From Ichthyophis bannanicus (Eukaryota; Chordata; Amphibia; Gymnophiona; Ichthyophiidae): a DNA stretch of 64,000 bases. The notes under the pieces are model-generated. The model was given only the letters and a program-made list of their open reading frames with translations, ran no database searches and was not told the DNA's origin. Both the position numbers and the translations under genes were made by a program. Where the stretch lies: assembly GCA_033557465.1 (NCBI GenBank), contig CM066036.1:588959574-589023573 (forward strand), given 5' to 3'. Shown piece after piece: positions 33,931-43,742 of this stretch (position 1 is its first letter; every line of letters starts with the position of its first letter).

Positions 33931-34049
33931 TAATGGACTTGCTTCCTAAGATTATCCACCCTCATTATTTGTACAGGGTCCCATGTGCATGCAAGTTGTA
34001 AGGGCATACTTAGAATCTGGGTACACATTTAGACAGAGCCCTTTTCCTA

Positions 34050-34300
34050 TTGTTAGTGCTCTAGTGAGGGCTATCAGTTCAGCTTTCTGTGGTCAAGTTT
34101 CTGGGGCCAGGGCTGAGGACTCAACTACCAAATCAGGGGTCACCACTGCATATCTAGCACAACAATGTCCATTGATGATGAAACTGCCTTCAGCCACAAA
34201 GAAAGTCTGTTCAGGGTTCTCCAGAGGGACATCAGTCAAATCCAGGCGGCTTGAGAATACAGTGTCCATAATTTCTAAACAGTCATGATCAGGGGATCAA
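34050..34300 (-). pseudogene. Retroviral RNase H remnant
   Basis: On the minus strand an EGSFI..G motif (the catalytic Asp of DGS replaced by Glu), AVVTPDLVVES, an ALAPET segment and then a stop followed by QKAELIALTRAL. This is the order seen in gammaretroviral RNase H. It is one short piece between RT and integrase. Confidence 0.7.
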
Positions 34301-34746
34301 GACCAACTGGTAACAACATAGCAGGATTCAAAGCTTGACTGACCTTCAGTTGTATCTGGAGGATTTCACGCAACATACTCTGATACTTCAACATTCGTAG
34401 ATTTGTTAGCTAGTAGTTTCCTTTGTGTTTCATATTGGTTAGAACAGAGTGTGGCACAGTAACTGGAAGATTCTGTCTCAAAGTGATCTTGTTAGTTTTG
34501 CTCACTAGGAGGGCTGTAGCTGTAACAGCTTCTCAAATAAGGTCCAAGAGATTGAGTCAATACTCCTAGAACATTTCCTTGTGACTCATGAACATAGAGA
34601 CTGAAAGGTTTTCTGGACATCTGGTAGACCCAGAATTGGTGACAACATCAGAGTGGTTTTCAAAGATCAAAAGGCTGCATCCTGTTCAAGTCCCCATTCC
34701 AATGGAGACTTTTCCATTCCTTTGGTAGCTTGATACAATGGTTTTG
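34301..34746 (-). other. RT-RNase H connection of the provirus, decayed
   Basis: By position it is the RT thumb/connection region. No convincing long frame remains. Confidence 0.4.
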
Positions 34747-35410
34747 CTAGCAGCGCAAAATTGGGGATCCATATACAACATACTCTGTGGCACCCAAGAA
34801 GGCTCTCACTTGCCTCCTGGTGGTTGGAGTAGGAATACTGCATACAGCTTCTTTGCGTTCTGGTAAGGGTCCCAGGCGTCGAATTCCATTGGACAACGGG
34901 AATCCTAGGTATTTAACTGGTTTGACATAATTGCGCCTTGGCTCTTGAGACTTTGTATCCAGCCTCATTAAAAAGGTGCAAGAGTTCACTGGTGGCCTGT
35001 AGACATTCACTTTCTGAGTTGGTGGTTATGAGCAAATTGTCCACATATTGAAGTAGAATTCTTTTCTGTCAATGGTGAAATGTGTAGCTTCAGCAGAGAT
35101 CAGTCCCAAGAGAATATAAGGATTTTGGTACCACTGGGTGTATAGTTTCAGCTGCATAATTCATTCTTCTTAGATCCTGCACTGGGCGGTAATCACCTGT
35201 CCCAGGCTTCTTAACAGGAAGAAGGGGAGTGTTCCAAGGTGACTGACATTCCTTGAGAAGTCCATACTTCAGCAGTTTCATTAAATGACAGTGGATTCCT
35301 GCAATGGCTGGTCAGGGAAGAGGATACTGCTTCAAATTCACTAGTTCCGCTTCTGGCTTGAGGGTGACGATGACAGGGGAGCCCTCTCCGGCTGCCACTT
35401 ACTCTATAGG
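34747..35410 (-). pseudogene. Retroviral reverse transcriptase, broken
   Basis: The start of RT is near 35,410 (PVIVTLKPE, NLKQYPLP). It is followed by [21 protein letters not shown] and YRPVQDLR in 35,281-35,150. The catalytic loop reads YVDN instead of YVDD at plus-strand 35,036-35,047. KYLGFPLS and TRRQVRAFLGATEY follow at 34,915-34,790. Stops and frame changes interrupt it several times. Wording is gammaretroviral. The lost catalytic Asp alone would inactivate it. Confidence 0.85.
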
Positions 35411-37407
35411 TGCTTCCCTTTCTTGCTAGAACACTGTGCTTGGTTTAATATTATTTTTTAAATCAAGTACTCCCTCCTCCCCCCTGGGGTGGAGTCAAGA
35501 TACGGGCATTCACTTCTCTAATGTCCTTCTCTGCAATGGGCGCACTGACTCGCACCCAGTTTTTACTTCCTCTGCTCCTTTGATCAGGATAACCTCCTCC
35601 ACATTATTCAACTAAAGTATCAGCAAGAAGATCTGTTCTCTTCTCCATCTTTACACTTACTTTCTCTGTCACATTCAACAATTCACATACTTTCTGATCA
35701 ACTTCCATTAACTATCATGCCCGCAAATCCATCCAGTTTCTGTAATTTCTGTTTTATATCTCTCTGGGACTGACTGACAAAAATGCAAATTCTCCTGGGC
35801 TGCTGGATCCATTGGGGCATATAGTGAGGGCTGCCTGCACTATTTGGATTCCACTTGGGGTTATCAAGACTGATGGGTTTGAATAATACTGTTCATTAGT
35901 TCAATTAAATCCTAAAACTTTCAGTTCAGTAAATCAGTGGCAGAGGGAAAGGCACCTAAACAAGTCTGGTCAGCTGACTGGCTGGCAAACTACTTGGGAA
36001 TCTACAGGGAGGAGTCCCCCCCCCCTTGCCCTAGGCCCACACTGTTTCTCCTAGCAACGCTCTATCCGGGAGGTTTTTTTTTTTTTGTTTTTTTTTTTAC
36101 TTCTCTGCTGTGGGCACATTAGTTCACGCCTACCGGGGGGGGGGGGGGGTGGCATCATCGGTGGACTGGGCCCCCTCCCCCCCTTAAGCACTCTGAATGG
36201 AGCCGGGGCTTCTTAGGGAGCTGCTTTTTGATCATACTTGAAGAGAAACTTATTTAAAAAACCTTATTATTACTGTAAACATAGGGCAGGCAGAAAACAT
36301 AAGCTTAGATTGAGTACAGACATCCATTAGGCTTATTGCAACTTTTTTTTTTCAAACAGGGACAATTTAGATACAGTTCTTAAAATATAAAACTATTGTT
36401 TTGCAACATGTTATAACATCTATTCTTATAGAGAGAACTATAGCTATCTGTTACGTATAACTGGAATGAAATTACTTAGCATGGAAACTAACTGCCAGCC
36501 GTAGTCTGCATGTCTCTGTAAAATAAATTATTATTTTATTTTTATTAAATCTTACAGTTCAGAAAGCAGATATTCAAGAGACATGAAATGGATACTTTTC
36601 CATAGCGTTGGTGGATATCTAGAATGCATACACACCCTCTTTTTTAACAATAAATATGTCTTCTATCAGGTGCTTGCCACAGTATATCAGGAAATAACAT
36701 CTTGAAATTTAAAAGACTTTCAAAAAACCAAAATACCCCCTTTTCCTCTGGACACGGACACACAAAATTCAAATACAGAAAAACAAATGAATTTATCTTG
36801 AATTGTAGAGGTCTTCATTAGTCACTAGTACAGAGTTTAACAATTCAAAGTAATTACCTTAAATCTTACAGTATGGGGAAGCATGCATTCAAATGACTTA
36901 TACTTGTTCATAAAAAGGTTGGTGAATATCTGGAATGCAAACACTCCGCAAGATAAACTCTTCTTTTTTTTTAACTTTCAGATTTCAAAGATAAAATCCT
37001 AACACAATTTCTTATTCACTCAGAATTTAAACCATTCATTCTCAGGTTGCAATCTGGTACACTTCCAACCCAGAAGGCTGCACCGTCCCCCAAGGTTCTT
37101 AACCTCTAAGGGTCAAAGGAAAACACTTTATTTGCTCTCTCTTGTCCGTGTCAGTTAGTTTTTAAAACAACAGATATACTTCAAAAACAAAAGAACTTCT
37201 GAGTCACTGTAGTTATCACAGCTGTAAAGTAATAACTAGAAAACTAATTATAAATTCATCTCCTATCACACTTTGATTGAATGAGTCCTTTATTTTAAAC
37301 AAGCAAGAGACTGTTCAATCGGGAGCGGCTGTCTCATTTTTTTCCCCCTAGCAAGCTGTGTGAAAGCCACACCCCTTCCCTCACTGGAAACGAAATGAAA
37401 CAACTTA
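35411..37407 (-). other. Presumed gag/protease region of the provirus, unrecognisable
   Basis: Lies between the start of RT and the Harbinger-like insertion. It contains homopolymer tracts (T-rich near 36,075-36,100, G near 36,136-36,150) and AT-rich DNA. I find no capsid major homology region, zinc knuckle or aspartic protease motif. Confidence 0.4.
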
Positions 37408-38240
37408 GGGGGATGTTTACTAAAGTCCGCAAATTTGCGCGCCGCAAAATAGCGCACGGCAACGCGACATTGAAACGCGCAGAAACGCGTTTAAACGCCC
37501 CGCACACGTGCGTGTCACCCCCGCACAGGTACGCGGCACACTAACGGGCCCCGTGCAAGTGCGGGCCCGCAAATGTCCGATAGAGGCGTGGAACGGCTAA
37601 AGGAGGGCGGAGGAAGGCTCCGGAGGGGCGGAGGGACGGGGTCAATGGGTGGAGAGTGGGAGGGGAGAGGCTCCCCGCACAGTATCGGGCCCGAATTTCC
37701 ATGTAAAAAATAGCGCGAGTGAAACACTCGCGGTAGAGGGCATTTAAAGGGAAGAGAAACCATTTCCGTCAGCAATGTACAGGAAAACCGGGGAAACCTA
37801 AAAAAGGTGAGCAGTGTGAAATATGTGCACAGAACAAAATTGCAAATAGAACCCGAAAATGACCACAACAAAGGTATTAAAAATAGAAATCCAGCTGGGT
37901 AACAGTTATAGTGATGGGCAAATATACAAAACACACCCAGCAAAGCTCCAGAAAAAAGAGATGAATATTGGAAGGGTCTACGGAGCGGAGACACTTCCGA
38001 AAAACATTTCCTTTTCTGGAGCTTTCCTCGGAGTGTTTGCTATGGTTGCCCATTAATATCACTGTTGCCCAGCATGGTGATATTGTGTCCCCCATTTCCC
38101 GTGGTCAATTCCGGGTTTATGTGTACGTTTGCCACCAGACAGGGTGCATATGCCCACAGTAAAATTGCGTAGAGCAGGGTTTGTGACTCCATCCTGCCAG
38201 GCTTACTACCTCCAGGGGCTGCACTGTCTCAGTGGTCATA

Positions 38241-38310
38241 GTGTGGTGCAGTGGACAGAGTCAGTACCTCTAGGACCAGAGGGTCAGGAGTTCAAAGCCC
38301 AGCTGGGGCA
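38241..38310 (+). other. tRNA-like module 1
   Basis: A box TGGTGCAGTGG (38,244-38,254) fits the consensus fully. B box AGTTCAAAGCC (38,289-38,299) has one mismatch. The sister module at 57,331-57,400 has a perfect B box. No full acceptor stem, so it is read as a pol III promoter-like or SINE-head sequence. Confidence 0.55.
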
Positions 38311-38693
38311 CTTGCCAGCCCAGTTCCTATATTTTACCCACCACTAAACACAGATAGCGCAGACACCCCTGTATTGCAGGGGACAGAAGCATGGGGAAAA
38401 CACCCATATTTTAACAAACAACACGCACACACCACAACAATGGGCATTACCCACAGCCAAGTACCCCAAATGCAGTCCCGTACTGCCACATTCCAATCAG
38501 GTCACCTGCTTTGTATGGGAGCATGTTGGCGGACGAGTACATGTGGTGCATGGGGCAGTGGCTGCTAGCGACAGAAGACAGAGGCCTAGCCATGTGCAGG
38601 CTGCCACCGTCCACTGCAACAGACTGCAACAGACGGGCCCTGTCGGATCCACAGTCATGGACATTCCAGGGAATCCATCCAATCTGTAGCTAC

Positions 38694-38762
38694 ACAGTGG
38701 TGCAGTGCACACAGACACTGCATGCAAGAGCAGAAGGCCACAGGTTCAAAGCTCAACTGGAG
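38694..38762 (+). other. tRNA-like module 2
   Basis: A box TGGTGCAGTGC (38,698-38,708, one mismatch) and B box GGTTCAAAGCT (38,743-38,753). The sister module is at 57,789-57,855. Confidence 0.5.
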
Positions 38763-39550
38763 CAACTGCCAATCTTGCCCACATATTTTTCCCCCAAGTA
38801 AACAGTGATAGTAAGGGCACACCTTTCCTGGCGAGGACATATGCAATGGCAATACGTCTATTTTTTACCCCACGGAGCACAGACACCATGAACAGGGGCA
38901 GTACCTAGAGCAGAATCACGCAAATGCAGTCCTGGTGGGGCACGCACCAGTCAGGTTCCATGATGCCACTCATACAAATGCCTGTGCTGTATATCTATGC
39001 ACCACCCCCATGGCATGTAGATGTAGCTCATGCATATTCATGAGGGACAGCAGGAAAACCCGAACAGTGTGAAGCAAACCTGGACTGGAGTTGTGAATCT
39101 GTGCCGTAAAGCAGCAGCCATCAAGGGCAGACACACCCACACCCACACCCACAGGCCCCATTGGCCAATGTCTCCTGGAAAGGCAGAACATTGGACCCTG
39201 CAAGCAGCACCCAAAACTAGCACTTGCATAACTTACCGATGTCACCCTGCACCTGAGGTATACGGTAAGCAGCTCTGAGACGTTTGCTAGGAGCACAGGC
39301 AGATAGATATCCATACGTTACGTACATACTGCTAGTTGACCCCATCCAAACAATCTGTTAGGTGTTTGCGGGGTGTGCTCCAGGCCTGGCCTCTGACGGT
39401 GTTTACCACCCTGGGGAGTGACCACCAGCTGTAATGCGTACCATATCCATGCCTTGCCGTGCTCAGGACCGGTTTGGTGGGCAAGGCTAATTACCCCCTC
39501 AATCGTAGCACCATGATGGCATAGGTGTGGTAGTGTGTGTCTGTCTATAC

Positions 39551-40096
39551 CAGGGGTGGGCAAACCTGGTCCTGGAGGGCCGCAGACCAGTCAGGTTTTC
39601 AGGATATCTCTAATGAATATGCATGAGATATATATGCATTAGAGATATCCTGCCAACCTGACTGGTTTGTGGCCCTCCAGGGCTGGATTTGGAGACCCCT
39701 GCCTTACACCTCTGTCATTTAAGATTGTGAGTGGACAAGGTGCAGATGTCCAAGACATCAAAAAGGTTAGATAGAATTTGTCACAGTCCTCCTCACTTCT
39801 CACCACCACCAAAAAATTGTCTATTAGACAACTTTTTGGTGGTGGTGAGAATCGAGGAGGAATGTGACACATTCTATATACCCTTTCGATGTCTAGGACA
39901 TCTGTACCTTGCCCACTCACGATCTTAAATGACAGAGGTGTAAGGCAGGGGTCTCCAAATCCAGCCCTGGAGGGCCACAAACCAGTCAGGTTGGCAGGAT
40001 ATCTCTAATACATATATATCTCATGCATGTTCATTAGGGATATCCCGAAAACCTGACTGGTCTGTGGCCCTCCAGGACCGGAGGTGCCCACCCCTG
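39551..40096. mobile_element. hAT-type foldback element with perfect 8-bp duplication
   Basis: Ends CAGGGGTGGGC and GCCCACCCCTG. The duplication GTCTATAC stands at 39,543-39,550 and 40,097-40,104. The sister Harbinger-like copy has a single GTCTATAC at 58,630-58,637 with no insert, which is the empty site. It contains a foldback at each end and a central palindrome (about 39,720-39,945). It is non-coding; 8-bp duplications are typical of hAT. Confidence 0.92.
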
Positions 40097-41244
40097 GTCT
40101 ATACAGTGGGTGTTGGCTGCAAGCCCCTTCCACAGCCCACACTGCCAGCACTGTTGCCAGTACTGGCCAGCCAATGTGCATAATGAGGTGCAAGGTACCA
40201 TGGGTATAGCCAGGACAGGGTGGCCTGGCCAGGATGCATCTGCACCGGGCATAGGGCATTGGCTGGGACATTGTAGTGTCCGGCCACCACCTACACAGAC
40301 AGGGTGGCCAAAGCATGTCCTTCTGGGAGATCACGCTCACCCTGACTGTGCAGTGACCACAGCATGGCTAGGCACCCCATAGTGCTGTATAGTAGTTCTC
40401 TCATGTGATAGATATGGGTTTCTATTTGGGGCCCAATCAGTGATCTATCTGCTTGCTGTGTATGCAGGCAGCTCAGTTCTGGGTGTATGCATCTCCATTG
40501 GGAGCATGCACTATGGACTAACCAGCAGACTGCTTGTGGCTGGTGTGTGTCTTGTTGGATTGGCTTGCAGGGTGCAGTGGCTGTTGGCTTGCTGTGGGGG
40601 AATATCTGGTGGAGTGCAGCTTACCATATCCTGGGCTTATGTCTGTCTGCTATTGTGTCATGGCTGTGTATGGGGGGGAATTCCTCAGCAGGACTGGGGT
40701 TGCTGTTGCCCTCTACTGCCACCTTTGCAGGGAGGTAGGGTGTGGATCTCTTGATGGGGGACCATGTTTGCCACGGGGGGGGGGGGGGCGGCCCAATGGG
40801 GGCTGTGCCTGACGGGGATATCCATGGTGTTTGTGCAGAAACTAGCTATCTTACACATTAACACTGCTTTGGAACTCCCGCTTGGCCTCCATCAGCCATG
40901 GAAGGTGTTGTGGACCTGGTCCTGGGCGCCTCATTGCACAGTCAGGGTGAGCACAGTACCCGCACGATGTAACGGTGTGTGGCTACTCTGTGCCAGTAAA
41001 ACACCCGGTCAGTGCCCCCTACTATGCCAAGGTGCTGTGTGGGTGCACCTGGTCACTTCCCCCAACAGGGCCGAGGTGCTGTGGGGGTGCATTCCCCATC
41101 TTGTGTCCATCTGTGGACAGCTAATTTGCATGTGCAGTGCATCATGGGTACGGGTGGCCTACCCTATCCTGTTTACACCAGCAGACTGTCTGTGAGGTGA
41201 CGTGTAGGCTATCTGCAGCCAGCCAGGGGCTTGCTTACAGCTAT

Positions 41245-41314
41245 GGAGCTGTAGCCCAATGGTTATGTCACTGCCTGTGCAGCCAGAGGTCATGGGTTCA
41301 AACCCACAGTGGGG
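41245..41314 (+). other. tRNA-like module 3
   Basis: A box TAGCCCAATGG and B box GGTTCAAACCC (41,295-41,305) both match the consensus exactly, with tRNA-like spacing. The best of the set, but still without a clear acceptor stem. The sister is at 59,846-59,915. Confidence 0.6.
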
Positions 41315-41696
41315 CCCTTTGATAGGGATGTCCACAGCTTTATTTTTATTTACTGTACATATGTCTATGCCGGCAAGACCACCCTCAGCTTACTATACCC
41401 ATTAGGTGCCTCTGAGGGTGCTTTATAGGGCGCCCTGTAGGCCACCTTATGGTTGCCATCCATATAGGGTGCACTATACATTATCCTGTGTCGCAACATA
41501 CATGGTGCCCTATAGGGGACATTCAAGGGTGCCTTGGCGAACAGTGCACTGTAACATGTGCCTTATGGGCCGCCGTATGTTAACATGCTGGGAGAGTGCG
41601 TTTGCTAGTAGTGGTAACAAAATATAATTATCATGCCTCCTACAGCACTCCACAACATAATACATACTGCCTCAGCAAGCATTTTTCACTGGGCAT

Positions 41697-41764
41697 TGTG
41701 AGGGGTTGAACCCCTGATCTCTGCACCATTGGTCAGTGTTTTAACCATTGTGCTGTGGCTCTGT
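41697..41764 (-). other. tRNA-like module 4
   Basis: On the minus strand CAGCACAATGG (A box, one mismatch) is followed by GGTTCAACCCC (B box). The sister is at 60,295-60,362. Confidence 0.5.
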
Positions 41765-41819
41765 TCCTGTGCTTGTACCTCAGCGCGCCGCCTTGTGCCT
41801 ATCAGCGCGCTGCCTTCTG

Positions 41820-41910
41820 CCGCCCGAGGACCAGTGTGCCGCCTTATGCCGCCCAAAAAGAACTGTGCGCCGCCTTATGCCGCCCAAAAAGAACTGTGCG
41901 CCGCCTTATG
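41820..41910 (+). repeat. 31-bp minisatellite, short version
   Basis: Two to three units of GTGCGCCGCCTTATGCCGCC plus an A-rich spacer. The same place in the sister element (60,435-60,625) has about six. Confidence 0.75.
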
Positions 41911-41988
41911 CCCTTCCAAATTAATTTGCCTCCTAAAACAATTTTACCCATTACAGTTACTGCCTCAGCTGACCTTTTTCCTTGCGCA

Positions 41989-42056
41989 CAATGGGGGATT
42001 GAACCCATGGCCCCTTCACCATTGGTCAGTGTCTTCACCATTGTACTACAGCTCTG
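41989..42056 (-). other. tRNA-like module 5
   Basis: On the minus strand TAGTACAATGG (A box) and GGTTCAATCCC (B box). The sister is at 60,692-60,760. Confidence 0.5.
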
Positions 42057-42254
42057 CTGTTTTCTATACCCAACGGCGCGCCACTTTGCCTTTCCACACG
42101 CTAATGTCGACCCCCGCACATTAGCGCGACGCGCACACGTCCGGTTGCTTACTCCCGGTTTTTTTCTTTTTTCAGCCTGATCCGCCCACTCCTTATATGG
42201 CACAGGCACACTACCGCGGCCCCGCACGATAAGAATGTTTAGTAAACATCCCCC

Positions 42255-43067
42255 TTAGTTTCACAGGCACACAGGGACATGCTAGCAAGAATCATTTAAA
42301 TCAGTGTCAAGTCGTGATCTAATAATTACTTTGTAGGTCAAAGGAAAAAAAAACCAAAAAACAGTTTGCTTAGTTTCTCTATCATTTCTGTTCGAACCAT
42401 AAAACACAGGGCAAAGCTAAGCCCACAAATGTATGAATGATACCTAGCAGCCTATCTGACCAGAGTAAGTAATCTCACCCTGCACACTAAAACTGAACTA
42501 GACCCTTCACCTCCTGGATAGTTCTGAAAGGTAACAATAATATAACAGGAGCAGTTGATGTAAAAATACAGACAGAGCAGAGAATATAACTAAAAACAGT
42601 TTACGGAGCTCCGATGAGGTTAATACGACCTTCAAAACTAAAATTCTGACTAAATATTCCTATCGAATGGTATATAATACATGACCATAGTAGAATGAAC
42701 ATCACTATTAAAACAAAGTAAATAAAAACAGGTATAATTGTACTAAAATAAGCTCCAATTAGCCCAGCAGCAGAACGTTGAAAACATGCCTTCATAGGGT
42801 TAAAAAGCACCTCTGCACAGACACGCCCCTTGTCAGTCTCACGCTGTGCTGTAGGAAGGAGGCTGAATGAGTGAGACATGTTCTTGATTTTACAGTGACT
42901 CAAGGCGTTTACCCAACCAAATATAATCATACATTATACTAGAAGGGAAACAAAGACACACAGAACGACAAACATGCTAGCATTTCCCAAATAGCCCAAT
43001 CCTGTCTTTTCTGACTAGGCTATACCAAAGTTATACAAGTTATGCCGGCTTTTTCCAAGTTCCAAGA
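42255..43067 (-). other. Provirus leader/gag region between two insertions
   Basis: Retroviral by position only. It holds one open frame with a membrane segment (42,601-42,930) and nothing recognisable as gag. Confidence 0.4.
42601..42930 (-). CDS. Hypothetical 109-aa protein with a membrane segment
   Basis: Minus-strand frame in the provirus between the primer binding site and pol. Residues about 60-92 are strongly hydrophobic (a STIIPVFIYFVLIVMFILLW core), fitting one transmembrane helix. The preceding part is polar with a possible internal start (MSHSF). I recognise no family. It could be a chance frame in AT-rich DNA, a relic of a leader protein, or host DNA picked up by the virus. Confidence 0.25.
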   Translation of the reverse strand: MIIFGWVNALSHCKIKNMSHSFSLLPTAQRETDKGRVCAEVLFNPMKACFQRSAAGLIGAYFSTIIPVFIYFVLIVMFILLWSCIIYHSIGIFSQNFSFEGRINLIGAP

Positions 43068-43123
43068 AGACGATAGTTTCACCCCACGAATACACTATGC
43101 AGGGTTAATCGGACCGTCTTGAA

Positions 43124-43638
43124 ACAGAAAACTACTACTAATTGGAGATTCCATCATCAGAGGCACCAACTTGGGAACACAGTTCAAAGGAGAGAAGATA
43201 GTCATGTGCCTACCAGGCTCTTCAGCCAGCAGGAATACTAACCAAGTTGTTGAATTACTTAGTGCAAAAAGTGAACATTCCAAACTTGATGTTATTATTC
43301 ACCTAGGCACAAACGACTTGGCTAGGAACAGTGCCTCTACAGCCCAAAAGGACTTCCAATCTCTGGGGGAGAAACTCAAGCACGTTGTTAACACTGTTGC
43401 ATTCTCAGAAGTTCTACCTGTTCTTAGTAAGGGGACAAAAAGACTGCATCGCATTAACAGCTTTAATACATGGCTCCAGACCTGGTGCAGAAAAGAAGGA
43501 TTCAGATTTATTGGCAACTGGGACGACACATGGATCAACAAGAGACTATACTGTGCTGATGGACTACATCTCTCTTCCACAGGGAAAAGAATCCTAAGTG
43601 AAAAATTCAGGCAGTATGTGGACATGCATTTAAACTAG
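43124..43638 (+). CDS. LINE ORF1 C-terminal part, SGNH esterase domain
   Basis: The open frame enters from the truncated 5' end; the first internal Met is at 43,171. It holds the SGNH hydrolase blocks: GDSIIRGT with the nucleophile Ser (about 43,145), LPGSSAS with the block II Gly, HLGTNDLA with the block III Asn (43,300), and YCADGLHLSSTG with the Asp-His pair (about 43,550). Such esterase domains are known in ORF1 of CR1/L2-type LINEs, where they may act on lipids or help RNA-particle handling. All catalytic blocks are kept. The N-terminal part of ORF1 is missing. Confidence 0.85.
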
Positions 43639-43742
43639 GAAAAGGGGGTGACGGATGTGGAAGGTCAACATCTGCATGCCACCCCCAACAAAAGCAGAAC
43701 AACATCAGAAACAGCCACACTTTTAAACCACACATCAAAAAC

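Larger units (their letters stand above)
37408..42254 (+). mobile_element. Harbinger-like element, complete copy with TTA duplication
   Basis: Ends are GGGGGATGTTTACTAAA (37,408) and TTTAGTAAACATCCCCC (ending 42,254). TTA stands on both outer sides (37,405-37,407 and 42,255-42,257), the PIF/Harbinger type of duplication. It is 4.85 kb long, or 4.3 kb without the hAT foldback at 39,551-40,096. No transposase or other credible protein is present. It contains at least five tRNA-like modules: three on the plus strand in the left and middle parts, two on the minus strand near the right end. A sister copy lies at 56,526-60,947. It must have been moved by proteins made elsewhere. Confidence 0.8.

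Noticed and set aside
41245..41314. True tRNA genes at the tRNA-like modules
   Set aside because: A and B boxes fit, but no complete acceptor stem or terminator run was seen. The units recur as parts of a transposon.
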